Notes: generated by a model from the sequence alone, not told the origin. 38,341 nt of DNA from an uncultured Lachnospiraceae bacterium (GCA_946040795.1 CAMGCK010000013.1:1-38341); one strand, 5' to 3'. Numbered from the stretch's first letter, positions 1 through 8,665 are shown. Numbers and translations are program-made.

Positions 1-2
1 CA

Positions 3-323
3 GAAGATTTTGTTTCGGCTTTTGAAGGAAAAGAGCAATTTCTGTCCATTGGCAGAGGCGTGGTCATCATGAAAGAGAACAGGATCGTTGCAGGAGCATC
101 GTCTTATACAAGATATCTTGAAGGCATTGAAATCGAAGTGGACACCATACCGGAGGAGAGAAGGAAAAAATTAGCCACAGCTGCATGCTCCGCACTGATA
201 CTCAATTGCCTGGAAGAAGGGCTTTACCCAAGCTGGGATGCACAGAATATGAACTCGGTGCGACTGGCCGAAAAGCTCGGCTATGAGTATGATCATGAAT
301 ATGCTGCATATGAAGTGGATTGA
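3..323 (+). CDS. GNAT-type acetyltransferase, C-terminal part (5' end outside window)
   Basis: The reading frame is open from the left edge of the window and stops at a TGA, leaving 106 visible residues, so the true start lies upstream. The end of the protein has the acetyl-CoA-fold signature of the GNAT_acetyltran family: a helix rich in Ala and Leu (TAACSALILNCLEEG), then LYPSWDAQNMNSVRLAEKLGY, where the W-D-x-x-N-x-x-S and AEKLGY elements are the usual closing strand and helix. The substrate cannot be told from this fragment. The next gene is also a GNAT protein but is not a continuation of this one: it starts 49 bases later with its own ribosome binding site. An internal GTG at base 60 could be mistaken for the start, but similarity to the family begins upstream of it. 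Confidence 0.8.
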   Translation, partial: EDFVSAFEGKEQFLSIGRGVVIMKENRIVAGASSYTRYLEGIEIEVDTIPEERRKKLATAACSALILNCLEEGLYPSWDAQNMNSVRLAEKLGYEYDHEYAAYEVD

Positions 324-372
324 AGCACGGGGAAATTATCAAAACCGGATAAGGGTGAATGATAGGAGTTCT

Positions 373-1230
373 ATGGAAATTATACACGGATATCGAGAGT
401 GCAAGGCACTTAGAGACAGTTTTAATGAACTGGCAGAAAAAACTTTTGAGTTAAATTTTGAAAACTGGTACCGGAACGGCTTCTGGAAAGAGAATTATGA
501 TCCTTTTTCGGTGGTCATCGACGGAAAAGTCGTGGCCAATGTTTCCGTCAATCAGTGCAACATGATGCATGACGGCAAAGTGCTGAAATTGATCCAGCTT
601 GGTACGGTCATGACGGATCCGGAGCATCGCGGCAAGGGCTATGCAGGAATGCTCATGGAAGAAGTGATGAAGGAGTATGAGGGCAAGGTTGATGGCATGT
701 ATCTTTATGCGAACGACTCGGTCCTGGACTTTTATCCGAAGTTCGGATTTACGAAACGCAATGAGTATCAGTACTCCAAAAAGGTGTATGGTTCCGGTGC
801 AAATGTGACGGAAAACATCCCGATGGATACACCGGAAGCCTGGGCTGCAATGGTCGATGTCATGAAAAAAATGCCCCAGCAGGGGACAATGACGATGACC
901 GGAAATGAAGGGCTCTATATGTTCTATCTGTCGCAGTTCATGACGGAATCGGTTTATTACCTGCCTGCGCAGGATACATACGCTGTCGCTGAAATAGAAG
1001 ATGATACGCTGGTGCTGCATGCGGTGTTTGGTCCGGCATCGACCGAGGAGGTCATTGCGGCATTTGGAAACGGCATTTCACGCGTGGTTCTTTGTTTCAC
1101 ACCGGAAAATACAGAGGGTTATGATGAAAATGTCGTTGAGGAAGAGGATACGACGTTTTTTGTTAAAGGAAAGGCATTTGACAATTTGAGGGATCGAAAA
1201 TTCATGCTGCAGGCAATCACGCATGCATGA
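373..1230 (+). CDS. GNAT family N-acetyltransferase
   Basis: A 285-residue protein. I chose the ATG at 373 because ATAGGAG lies just before it; a longer open frame back to 283 overlaps the previous gene and adds residues with no family character. The acetyl-CoA binding core is clear at about residues 75-105, where a strand ending in QLGTVMTDPEHRGKGYAGML gives the R/Q-x-x-G-x-G/A motif (H-R-G-K-G-Y-A). It is followed by the usual YLYANDSVLDFYPKFGF segment. About 150 further residues form a C-terminal domain, as in two-domain GNAT proteins of Bacillota. The acceptor substrate is unknown. A second two-domain GNAT protein is encoded at 17353. Confidence 0.85.
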   Translation: MEIIHGYRECKALRDSFNELAEKTFELNFENWYRNGFWKENYDPFSVVIDGKVVANVSVNQCNMMHDGKVLKLIQLGTVMTDPEHRGKGYAGMLMEEVMKEYEGKVDGMYLYANDSVLDFYPKFGFTKRNEYQYSKKVYGSGANVTENIPMDTPEAWAAMVDVMKKMPQQGTMTMTGNEGLYMFYLSQFMTESVYYLPAQDTYAVAEIEDDTLVLHAVFGPASTEEVIAAFGNGISRVVLCFTPENTEGYDENVVEEEDTTFFVKGKAFDNLRDRKFMLQAITHA

Positions 1231-1300
1231 CAAGCGGCTTGGATGAGTGGATGAATGACTGAAGAGCGAAATAACCGGTTTTAATTCGCCCGCAGATTAC

Positions 1301-1329
1301 TTTACTCCCCGTGGCGGCGGTGATATACT
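1301..1329 (+). promoter_or_regulatory. Candidate sigma-A promoter for the flotillin gene
   Basis: TTTACT (1301-1306) and TATACT (1324-1329) are separated by 17 bases, about 130 bases before the flotillin start. The -10 box matches five of six consensus bases and the -35 box four of six. Confidence 0.5.
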
Positions 1330-1460
1330 GTGTACTATCCGGAGGCAAAACGGAGCGCCGGATAAAAAACAGTATCCGTTGCAGAACTGCAGACAGAGAA
1401 AGTCGAATGAGGATCGACTGATTGAAAAGAGTCTGCGGCATACCAAGAAAGGGGTAAAAA

Positions 1461-2954
1461 ATGGAACCTTATGTAATTACAGCTGTTGTTGCGGTAATCA
1501 TCATTCTTCTGGGCATCATTGCCACTGGATACGTCAAAGCACCGCCGGACAAAGCATTTATCATATCCGGCTGGCGGAAAAATCCGAAGATCCTGATCGG
1601 ACGTTCCGGCATTAAGATCCCGTTCCTTGAAAGAAAAGATACGCTGATGCTGAAGCAGATCAGTATCGATATTAAGACGAACGGTTATGTGCCGACGCTG
1701 GACTTCATCGGTGTAGACATTGATGCTGTCGCAAAGGTCCGTGTGAAAACGGACACGGAAGGTATCAAGATCGCCATGAAGAACTTCCTGAACATGGATG
1801 AGAAGAACATCGCTGAAGCGCTGACGGATTCTCTTCAGGGTAACATGCGTGAGATCATCGGTACCGTTAAACTGAAGGAACTGAATACCGACCGTAAGAA
1901 ATTCGGTGACGAGGTACAGTCCAAGGCACAGACCGACATGAATGCGCTGGGCATCGAGATCATCTCCTGCAACATTCAGCGTATTGAAGATGAAAAGGGC
2001 CTGATCCTGGCACTTGGCCAGGACAACATGTCCCAGATCCAGAAGGATGCTTCCATCGCAAAAGCACAGGCTGAACGCGATGTGGCAGTAGCTGAAGCAG
2101 AAGCCAAGAGAATCGCCAATGAGGCTCAGGTCGCAGCTGAAACGGAGATTGCGGCGAGAAGAAACGAACTGCGCATCAAGCAGGCTGATCTGAAGAAAGA
2201 ATCTGACATCAAGCAGGCAGCAGCCGATGCCGCTTATGAGATCCAGAAGGAAGAGCAGCGTAAGACCATCGAGATCACGACGGCTAATGCAAACATCGCA
2301 AGGCAGGAACGTGAGATCGAACTCAAGAAAAAGAGCGTAGAAGTCACTGAGCAGACGCTGGAAGCTGAAATTAAGAAGAAGGCAGAAGCTGAAAAGTTCG
2401 CACGTGAACAGCGTGCGCAGGCAGAGCTCTTCGAGCGTCAGAGAAAAGCTGAAGCTGAAAAGTTTGAACGTGAAAAGGAAGCAGAAGCCCGGAAGATCCA
2501 GGCAGAGGCTGACATGTACGCAAGAGCAAAGGAAGCAGAAGGTATCCGCGCCGTCGGTGAAGCTGAAGCAAAAGCCATTGAAGCCAAGGGTATCGCAGAA
2601 GCAGAGGCGCTTGAAAAGAAGGCAGAAGCCATGAAGAAGTACGGCCAGGCCGCCATGATCGAAATGATCGTGAATGCTCTTCCGGAAATGGCAGCAGCCA
2701 TTGCAAAGCCGCTGGAAAACATCGACAAGGTCACCATCATTGACGGTGGTTCTTCAGAAGGCGGAAACGGTGTGTCCAGCATGGGCAGCTATGTACCGAA
2801 TGTACTGGCTAAGACCATCGCTACCATGAAGGAGGTCACCGGCCTGGATCTGGTGGAAGTCATGAAGGCTGAAACCTATGATGCAAAGGTCAACCGCAAT
2901 GTGAATGTGACCGGCCTGAATAAGGAAGTGGCAGACATTGTGAGCGAAGAGTAA
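1461..2954 (+). CDS. floT: Flotillin-like SPFH domain protein
   Basis: A 497-residue membrane scaffold protein of the flotillin family, which organises ordered membrane microdomains on the cytoplasmic face. Residues about 5-27 form one hydrophobic anchor. An SPFH/band 7 domain follows to about residue 200 (KAPPDKAFIISGWRKNPKIL at its start). A long Ala/Glu/Lys-rich coiled coil with repeated EAEAKRIAN-like units fills about 195-400, and the tail is Gly-rich then conserved. The length fits FloT/YuaG rather than the shorter FloA. The ribosome binding site is AAAGGGG before ATG 1461. In Bacillus, floT sits beside an NfeD-type gene (yuaF); no such partner is visible here. The gene is flanked by its own candidate promoter and a strong terminator, so it is probably transcribed alone. 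Confidence 0.88.
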   Translation: MEPYVITAVVAVIIILLGIIATGYVKAPPDKAFIISGWRKNPKILIGRSGIKIPFLERKDTLMLKQISIDIKTNGYVPTLDFIGVDIDAVAKVRVKTDTEGIKIAMKNFLNMDEKNIAEALTDSLQGNMREIIGTVKLKELNTDRKKFGDEVQSKAQTDMNALGIEIISCNIQRIEDEKGLILALGQDNMSQIQKDASIAKAQAERDVAVAEAEAKRIANEAQVAAETEIAARRNELRIKQADLKKESDIKQAAADAAYEIQKEEQRKTIEITTANANIARQEREIELKKKSVEVTEQTLEAEIKKKAEAEKFAREQRAQAELFERQRKAEAEKFEREKEAEARKIQAEADMYARAKEAEGIRAVGEAEAKAIEAKGIAEAEALEKKAEAMKKYGQAAMIEMIVNALPEMAAAIAKPLENIDKVTIIDGGSSEGGNGVSSMGSYVPNVLAKTIATMKEVTGLDLVEVMKAETYDAKVNRNVNVTGLNKEVADIVSEE

Positions 2955-3018
2955 GGCAGGCATAGTTTGCGGAATAGGAGCAAACGTGGTTTCCTGAATG
3001 AAGACAAACATACGGCAG

Positions 3019-3051
3019 CGCCCGGGAAGGAAACTTCCCGGGCGTTTTGTT
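3019..3051 (+). terminator. Rho-independent terminator after floT
   Basis: A perfect 11-bp GC-rich stem (3019-3029 with 3034-3044) closed by a GAAA tetraloop is followed by TTTTGTT. It lies about 65 bases after the flotillin stop. Confidence 0.9.
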
Positions 3052-3134
3052 CCCGGAATGTCACATGTGCAGCTTGCGGTGATTACAGGCGGCAGCTTTC
3101 CTGAAGCGTACGATGCTGCGGAGTTTTGTAAGAC

Positions 3135-3180
3135 ATTTCAAAACCGCTTGACATTTGAAATAATGTGAATCATATATAAT
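3135..3180 (+). promoter_or_regulatory. Candidate promoter with an inverted repeat around the -35 box
   Basis: A perfect TTGACA (3148-3153) is followed by an AT-rich TATATAAT stretch (3173-3180). The spacing is long: 19 bases to TATATA or 21 to TATAAT. An 8-bp inverted repeat (ATTTCAAA at 3135-3142, TTTGAAAT at 3154-3161) brackets the -35 box and could be an operator. It precedes the shortened HTH gene and the GHL6 gene. Confidence 0.45.
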
Positions 3181-3218
3181 TTAACGATAAACCTTAATTA
3201 ATATTCGCGAAACTTTAA

Positions 3219-3395
3219 ATGGATGATAATGGAATGAATAATGAGAAAATGATTCGTATCGCAGCGGGTATTGATCGCGTGTTGAAGACCGGCAAGATCA
3301 GCGCGATTCGCTTTTCCACCTTGGAAGCCATTTGTGAAGCGCTGCGCTGTCAGCCGGGCGATATTCTGGAATATAGTTTTGATGAGGAAGAATAA
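3219..3395 (+). pseudogene. Shortened XRE/HTH_26-like regulator, probable remnant
   Basis: A 58-codon frame whose C-terminal half is typical of the small Cro/CI-like HTH_26 regulators: FSTLEAICEALRCQPGDILEY is their standard ending. Full members run about 65-72 residues and begin with a helix of the KLWKLLxDRG type. Here the frame goes almost directly from a short start to GMNNEKMIRIAAGI, so about ten residues of the first helix appear to be missing and the recognition region looks short. No ribosome binding site precedes the ATG at 3219. It ends 13 bases before the GHL6 gene. I read it as an eroded regulator of that gene; a short functional variant cannot be excluded. Confidence 0.6.
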
Positions 3396-3408
3396 CAGGA
3401 GAAATCAT

Positions 3409-5691
3409 ATGGGCAGCTGGTGGTTGGAACACAAATTCCGAATGATTCAGAACAATTTAAGAGACATCGACGGGGCGATGGACGTGGACGCGGAGATCCG
3501 CATGCTGAAAAAGATGCATGCGAACGTGGTGCAGCTGGGATGCGGCGGGATCACGGCTTTTTCCGAAACCATGCTGGAATGCCAGAAAAGATCCCCCTAT
3601 CTGCAGGGCGACAAATTCGGTGAACTGATTGAAAAATGTCACGCAAACGGTATTCGTGTGAATGCTCGTTTTGACGTCAGCAAGGTGGACGAGGATTTTG
3701 AAAATGTTCATCCGGAGTGGCTTCTGCAGAATGCCCGCGGTGAGCATATCCATTACAATCGGACGGTCGTGACCTGCTTAAACAGCGATTATCAGCAGAA
3801 GCGTACGCCGGAAATGCTGCAGGAAATTCTCAGAAAATATCCGGTGGATGTGATCTTCTTTAACATGTTCGGCTATCAGACCAATGATTATGACGGCAAA
3901 TACTTTGGCATCTGCCGCTGTGAAAACTGTAAGCGGAGATTCAGGGAGCTTTTTGACGGTGATCTGGATCTTGTGGAGAATCCGAAGCAGTTCAGGGCAC
4001 TTGCAGCAGAGGCGGAGCAGAAAAAGTATCAGTCACACGCAATAGAGGCGGAGCCGGCGGCAGGTAATGAAAGCCTGGCAAAGCTGATGGCGGCGTCGCC
4101 GGAAGAACGGGCAGAAGCGTGGAAGAAGTACGAGGACTTCAAGGCTTACACAGTGAATGACATTCTGGAAAAGATTCGCAGCGCCATTCATGAGGTTCGT
4201 CCGGAGACTGCCCTCAGCACCTATACCGATCATGCCGTCGATGTGATCCGCACGGAAACGAACACTGCCGTGGACCGGCCGCTCCCCATGTGGATCTATT
4301 CCGCATCGGACAATGTGTCCTGCATTGAAAATACATTTACGGATAAGGTTTCCTGCAACGTGGGCATCAATGCCGTTGACATCCCCTACCGTTTCATGGG
4401 CGTGTCCGATGCATTCAATCGCATCCGTCTTTACGAGAATATTGCAAACCGCGGCAATCTGGACTGGTGCATCATCGGTGCGTTTCCGGATTATCCGGAC
4501 CGCAGCAACTTTGCGGGCGTGGAAGAGGTGTTTCGCTTTCAGGAAATGCATCAGGCTCTGTATGACCGCTTAAAACCCCTCGGAAAAGTGCTCCTTGTGA
4601 ATCCGGGTTCTCCTTACACCGGAGGAGTTACAGATGAATACAGGGGCGTTTTTAAGGCACTGAAGCACTCTCATGTGGCTTTTGACACAATTATTGACAC
4701 AGATGAGACCGATTATGAGAAAAAAGGGGCGATCCCTGCTGAAAATACAGCAGTCGATGAGGGCAAGAAGCCTTTGGCCGGGGTTGAAAAGAATACGGTA
4801 AGCCGGTGCGAGATCGATGTGGAAAAAGCCGGCGTGATCATTGTCCCGGGAATCCGAAAGCTGAAAGGGAACGGCCTCAGAAATGTTTTGAAGCGTTTTG
4901 AAGGAAAAGTGATCCTCACGGCCGGCGCATTTACGGACGAGCCGGAGCTTTTGAAGAAGTTTACCGGTGTTTCAGCACTCATGGAAAAGCACGCAGTTCG
5001 CGGCGGTTATTTTGAAACAACTCCCAAGGAAATTTTCCGGTCCTTCCCCGAGCAGGACTGGGTCTATGAAGACCGAAGAAGATGGGTGCCGGTGGGAGAG
5101 ACGGACACTACAGGATCGGAAAAAGAACGGACGGACAAGACTGCTTACAGCTCGATCCTGCCGTATGTCAAAGAAGCGCCTTACGGTCCGCCGGAACGCT
5201 GCTACGGCCATGTGCTTACAGAGGAACCGGGTGTAGTATGTGCAGAGCAGGGGGCGGCGATTCTTTTTGAAATCGGAGCGCTGTATTTCCGCCAGGGTTA
5301 TGACGCTTTCAGAAAAGTGTTCATGGATGTACTGAAGCATTGTACGGCCTTTCGGCGCGCTGCGGATGAAAAAGAATGCCGGAAAGAAACGGAATGGTCT
5401 TCTGATCTTGCACCTTTCACTACAAATGCCCATCGCAGCGTGGAAGTGATCACCAATCGTCTGGACGATGACGCATATGAACTGGAACTGATCAATCTGA
5501 GCGGCTTTGACGGGGTGACGGTAGAAGATCCTGTAGTGCAGCGGGCGGTTTCGTTTGTGTTTGATGAAGCTGTCGATCGAGTGGAAGAAATGACACCGGA
5601 AGGTCTGAAACCGGCAAAATACGAAGAAAATGGGTTCACAGTGCCGGAACTCAGCCTTCACAGGGCGTATGTTGTGCACATGAAAGCGTGA
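3409..5691 (+). CDS. GHL6-type glycoside hydrolase-like protein
   Basis: A 760-residue protein predicted to be cytoplasmic, with no signal peptide. The ATG at 3409 follows AGGAG at the correct distance; an upstream in-frame extension runs through the HTH remnant. Residues about 3-210 resemble the hypothetical glycosyl hydrolase 6 (GHL6) barrel: FRMIQNNLRDIDGAMDVD, then NVVQLGCGGITAF, then RFDVSKVDEDF with HPEWLLQNARGE. A CRCENC-type cysteine cluster (about residue 169) follows VIFFNMFGYQTNDYDG. The middle and C-terminal parts look like the glutamine-amidotransferase-like and beta-sandwich modules seen in GH42/trimerisation-domain proteins. Known relatives are inferred, not proven, to act on glycosides. 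The catalytic acids cannot be assigned from sequence alone. The context of decayed sugar kinase and epimerase genes supports a sugar role. Confidence 0.7.
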   Translation: MGSWWLEHKFRMIQNNLRDIDGAMDVDAEIRMLKKMHANVVQLGCGGITAFSETMLECQKRSPYLQGDKFGELIEKCHANGIRVNARFDVSKVDEDFENVHPEWLLQNARGEHIHYNRTVVTCLNSDYQQKRTPEMLQEILRKYPVDVIFFNMFGYQTNDYDGKYFGICRCENCKRRFRELFDGDLDLVENPKQFRALAAEAEQKKYQSHAIEAEPAAGNESLAKLMAASPEERAEAWKKYEDFKAYTVNDILEKIRSAIHEVRPETALSTYTDHAVDVIRTETNTAVDRPLPMWIYSASDNVSCIENTFTDKVSCNVGINAVDIPYRFMGVSDAFNRIRLYENIANRGNLDWCIIGAFPDYPDRSNFAGVEEVFRFQEMHQALYDRLKPLGKVLLVNPGSPYTGGVTDEYRGVFKALKHSHVAFDTIIDTDETDYEKKGAIPAENTAVDEGKKPLAGVEKNTVSRCEIDVEKAGVIIVPGIRKLKGNGLRNVLKRFEGKVILTAGAFTDEPELLKKFTGVSALMEKHAVRGGYFETTPKEIFRSFPEQDWVYEDRRRWVPVGETDTTGSEKERTDKTAYSSILPYVKEAPYGPPERCYGHVLTEEPGVVCAEQGAAILFEIGALYFRQGYDAFRKVFMDVLKHCTAFRRAADEKECRKETEWSSDLAPFTTNAHRSVEVITNRLDDDAYELELINLSGFDGVTVEDPVVQRAVSFVFDEAVDRVEEMTPEGLKPAKYEENGFTVPELSLHRAYVVHMKA

Positions 5692-5759
5692 AGCAGAAAC
5701 GCTTTGTGAAAAGGACGACGCGCATGCCGATATGATGATGTCTGGAAAACAGTGAGAAG

Positions 5760-6238
5760 TCATTCGGCACCTTTCCGATAGCGCAGCGCAGAAACGCCGG
5801 TCTTCTGTTTGAAGACACGGCAGAAATAATTGTAATCATTGAAACCGACTTTATCTGAGATCACATTCACAGGCAAGTCGGTTTCTTTTAGTAAGCGGCG
5901 GGCTTCTTCGATCCGGAGATTTTTGATGTGCTCCGCGATTCCGATCGGCATGTAGCGGCCGCAGGAATCATAGAGTTTGTTTTTGCTGATGTGAAATTCC
6001 TCTGTCAGACGATCGACGGAAAGATCTTCGTGCAGATGGGCCAGCAGGAAACTGTTCAGATTTTCAATGAAGGAGGTTCGATGCAGGCGGACCATGTCCT
6101 TTAAGAGAACATAAAAGGTACATGCTTCCAGTTTCCGGCGGTGTCAAAAAGAGCGATCTTGATGCCGGTCAGCAGATGAAAATCCTGCATGAGCGCCAGT
6201 AATGATTCCTGATTGAGACGAAGTGTCAGCTGATCCAT
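5760..6238 (-). pseudogene. PocR/AraC-type regulator with internal deletion and frameshift
   Basis: Two parts of one regulator remain. The first runs from an ATG at 6238 behind a good AGGAGG and gives MDQLTLRLNQESLLALMQDF, then HLLTGIKIALFDTAG, the beginning of a PocR ligand-binding domain, but stops at 6101. The second, 6095-5760, is a complete AraC DNA-binding domain with both helix-turn-helix motifs (DLSVDRLTEEFHISKNKLYD and LPVNVISDKVGFNDYNYFCRVF). Its frame differs from the first by one base. Intact PocR-AraC proteins have about 110 more residues between these parts. The second part could in theory be made alone from the ATG at 6095, but its AAAGGA lies too close for efficient initiation. 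Confidence 0.75.
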
Positions 6239-6241
6239 GTA

Positions 6242-6502
6242 TCCTCCTGGAATAGCAATACTGTAAAACAAATGCTGGGGATCCCGGTGATTGCGCTTGC
6301 CACCGTGGATGCAGGAACCGTGGGATCGGCCATGCTGGCCGGCGTCGCGATCCATGTGTACAGGGATCTGGATGAGGCTGCGGAGAAGCTGGTGAAAAAG
6401 GTGAAGACCTATGAGCCGCGGGAATCGTATCATCAAAAATATCTGGCGGTATTTGCGCGGTATGAAAAGCTGTATCAGGCAGTAAGAGGGTTGATGGAAT
6501 GA
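6242..6502 (+). pseudogene. FGGY-family carbohydrate kinase, C-terminal remnant
   Basis: The frame begins without a start near 6242 and carries only the last 75-85 residues of a xylulokinase-like FGGY kinase: MLGIPVIALATVDAGTVGSA, then MLAGVAIHVYRDLDEAAEKL, then a tail of the YEP...YQAVRGLME type. Full kinases are about 500 residues, so the N-terminal 80 percent, including the ATP and sugar sites, is gone. The left junction lies within the ribosome binding site region of the opposite-strand AraC gene. The stop overlaps the next remnant (ATGA), preserving an old operon joint. Confidence 0.75.
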
Positions 6503-6582
6503 ATCAGTATATCGGACATGACAGTCCGTTGTTCGGAATCGAAGAACATCGACTGGTGGGCGGACGGGGCGACGGCCTTCGC
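6499..6582 (+). pseudogene. DUF4432 aldose-epimerase-like protein, N-terminal remnant
   Basis: The ATG at 6499 overlaps the kinase stop by four bases. The first 29 codons (MNQYIGHDSPLFGIEEHRLV, then GGRGDGLRL) match the conserved start of DUF4432 aldose 1-epimerase-like proteins, where the text normally continues into a sandwich fold of about 330 residues. After GLRLF the similarity ends and the open frame runs into the 3' end of the opposite-strand hydrolase. I read it as a gene cut off after its first 10 percent. The pairing of kinase and epimerase-like gene fits a lost sugar operon. Confidence 0.6.
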
Positions 6583-6634
6583 CTTTTTGCTTATTCATTC
6601 TGCTTCGCAGCCTCGGATTTTCCCGGGGGATGTT

Positions 6635-8368
6635 TTACTCTACCGGCAGAATCACCTTTGACGGCATATTCTTACCGAAATGTACCGTCTGCTTTGCCGG
6701 AACCGTCTCTCTGATCATGGACCAGATGCCGGCTTTATTCGGATGGACCGCATACTCCGGGAAGTTGGATGAACTGATGTCCAGTCTTAAGCGGCTTCCC
6801 TTCTTCATCTGCCAGGCCACATCCCAGCTGGTGATGCGGATCTTTTCCACAGTGTTCGGCTCATAGGTAAGGCGGCTGGCAGAACCGTTCCGATACGCCA
6901 GGGTAGTCAGACCATTGCGGATATTGTAGGCTTCGCCGTTTTCAAAAACTTCCATGAGCTGCATGGTGAAGCAGGTGTCCTCGGCATCACTTTCCACAAA
7001 AAGTTCGGCTTCGATCCGGCCGATGATCGTAAGATCCTTTTCAAGCGGCTCGGATACAAAGCTTACGACATCCGGCCGATAGTTGACTTCCGGCTGCAGC
7101 AGTGAACCGATCTCATTCCAGGTGGCAAACAGAGATTCTCCGCCGTGGGAAGGATTGGGATTCTGCGGGTCATAGGTGTAGGTGACGGAGCCGGCGGCAT
7201 TCATGCAAATACCGGTGCCGTTCTGATGGCTGTCGGTATTCCGGGAATCAGTATCGGAAACAGCTGCGGAAACCGCTTTCAGCAGTTTTCCGTCCTCTGC
7301 CAGATAAAACTCCGCGGTATTCTTCACCGGGAACGGGTATTCCGGGAAATCGCGCCATTCATCGGCACCGATGACATAGCAGCGGATCTTCCGTTCCGGT
7401 GTTTTTTCTTCCATCAGAGTCTCATGGAACCAGTCAAAGATCTCGCCGAGTTCAAAGCTTCCGGCATTTTCGGCATCCTTGTGGCCGTTGATGACCGGCT
7501 GGGTGCCGTGATTCCACGGACCGATGCGGAGCGTGGAATGCAGAGCAGAAGCGTCGGAGAGGGCATTGAAGCCGTTCAGTGCAGAGCCCAGATGATGGTC
7601 ATACCAGCCTTCACCCACAAAGACCGGAATGTTCATCTTTCCGGGAATGTCGCGGAGATCCTTCCAGAAACCGCCGTTCCAATAGGGATCGGAACGGGAG
7701 GTATTGGTGATCCAGTCGCGGTACCAGTCCAGACGTCCGCCCCAAAGAGCTTCATCAACTTCGACCTGCGGCCGGTATTTTGCGCTTTCCATATAATCCG
7801 CATCCACGGGGCGGCCGGCATTGTCCTTGGCCCAGGCGGTCAGGATGTCCTGACGGAACAGGCCGTCCTTATAAGCAGAAGTGTGGCGGTCCGTACCGTA
7901 AACGGTGAGGAACATGGACTTCATCTTGGAGGGGACAGCATCGGCCATGACCCAGCCGGTGAAGGCCAGATAACTGGCACCCTGATAACCCATGCAGCGG
8001 ATCCAGTCCAGTTTTTCCAGATGATTCAGCAGGAAAAGACCGTCCTTGCGATCGTTCACATTCGGTTCCCAGACCCCTTCACTTCCTACGGTTCCGCGGC
8101 ACATCTGGGCGACAGCGCCATAGCCGCGCATGGCAAATTCCTCGCATTTGATCACCAGTTCATCATACTGACCGGCATAGCAGTTCCGCATGACGATGGT
8201 CGGGTAAGCACCGTCCTTTTTCGGACGGGCAAAGACTGTGCGGAGTTTTACACCGTCGTGGCTCGGGAACATTTCCTCCCAGAGCGTGATCTCATCGGCG
8301 GCGTAGATCTTTTCATAGGGCAAACGGTCAAACCGGGCCCGGTATTCTGCAAGCTTTTCATTTTCCAT
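6635..8368 (-). CDS. CocE/NonD family serine hydrolase (X-Pro dipeptidyl-peptidase S15-like)
   Basis: A 577-residue alpha/beta hydrolase starting at an ATG at 8368 behind GAGGA. The S15/CocE core is recognisable: HDGVKLRTVFARP, PTIVMRNCY, then CRGTVGSEGVW (the RG...S.G region). The nucleophile elbow is GYQGASYLAF with Ser at about residue 132. The acid-bearing segment is GEGWYDHHLGSALNGF and the His is in IGPWNHGTQP. The last 200 residues form the galactose-binding-like PepX_C domain (SLLQPEVNYRPDVVSFVSEP; RLRLDISSSNFPEYAVHPNK). There is no signal peptide. Family members cleave esters, amides or peptides; the substrate here is unknown. It lies after a terminator of the upstream minus-strand operon, and I see no strong promoter of its own. 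Confidence 0.88.
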   Translation of the reverse strand: MENEKLAEYRARFDRLPYEKIYAADEITLWEEMFPSHDGVKLRTVFARPKKDGAYPTIVMRNCYAGQYDELVIKCEEFAMRGYGAVAQMCRGTVGSEGVWEPNVNDRKDGLFLLNHLEKLDWIRCMGYQGASYLAFTGWVMADAVPSKMKSMFLTVYGTDRHTSAYKDGLFRQDILTAWAKDNAGRPVDADYMESAKYRPQVEVDEALWGGRLDWYRDWITNTSRSDPYWNGGFWKDLRDIPGKMNIPVFVGEGWYDHHLGSALNGFNALSDASALHSTLRIGPWNHGTQPVINGHKDAENAGSFELGEIFDWFHETLMEEKTPERKIRCYVIGADEWRDFPEYPFPVKNTAEFYLAEDGKLLKAVSAAVSDTDSRNTDSHQNGTGICMNAAGSVTYTYDPQNPNPSHGGESLFATWNEIGSLLQPEVNYRPDVVSFVSEPLEKDLTIIGRIEAELFVESDAEDTCFTMQLMEVFENGEAYNIRNGLTTLAYRNGSASRLTYEPNTVEKIRITSWDVAWQMKKGSRLRLDISSSNFPEYAVHPNKAGIWSMIRETVPAKQTVHFGKNMPSKVILPVE

Positions 8369-8413
8369 GTTGTTTTCCTCAAGTGTTTTTTTTGTGTCGG
8401 GTGTTCAAATAGG

Positions 8414-8446
8414 TAAAAAACAGGGAGAAACCGCAGTTTCTCCCTG
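8414..8446 (-). terminator. Rho-independent terminator of the aminopeptidase operon (minus strand)
   Basis: An 11-bp perfect stem (8421-8431 with 8436-8446) has a 4-base loop and is followed on the minus strand by TTTTTTA. It sits 7 bases after the zinc-protein stop. Confidence 0.85.
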
Positions 8447-8452
8447 ACTGTA

Positions 8453-8665
8453 TCACTCACCGCGGCTTTCGGCGATGATCTTTCCCATGTTCCACATCTG
8501 GATGGCTTCTGTTTCAGCAGCAGCTTTGTTTTCCGCACCGCTGTATTCGCAGATGGCAGAGTGCGAGCCGCAGATCGGACAGGTTACGTAAACACCCCAG
8601 TCTCCTTCTTCTTCAATATATGCCAGATCCTCGTGGCAGACTTTGCAGATTCCGATTTCGTCCAT
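8453..8665 (-). CDS. Small Lar-like zinc-ribbon protein
   Basis: A 70-residue protein with two zinc-knuckle pairs: CKVC at residues 7-10 and CPIC near 29-32, followed by G-S. Near the end comes AAETEAIQMWN, which is the spacing seen in Lar-like (restriction alleviation-type) zinc ribbons, where C-P-x-C-G precedes an A-x-x-x-W-N helix. GGAGG precedes the ATG at 8665. It is the last gene of the minus-strand operon with the M42 peptidase (35 bases apart), before a strong terminator. The family resemblance is structural; no restriction system is nearby, so a role in restriction is not implied. Confidence 0.75.
   Translation of the reverse strand: MDEIGICKVCHEDLAYIEEEGDWGVYVTCPICGSHSAICEYSGAENKAAAETEAIQMWNMGKIIAESRGE

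Noticed and set aside
2050-2640. Repeated GAAGCTGAA-like units, possibly a repeat array
   Set aside because: They are in frame and encode the Ala/Glu coiled coil of the flotillin. Units vary and there are no spacers, so this is neither CRISPR nor a tandem repeat element.
6568-6588. Short hairpin followed by TTTTT as a terminator
   Set aside because: The stem is only 5 bp, with a 6-base loop, and lies inside the start of the DUF4432 remnant. It is too weak to call.
7145-8416. A 423-codon plus-strand frame
   Set aside because: It is antisense to the CocE-type hydrolase, whose catalytic motifs are all present. No ribosome binding site or family resemblance.
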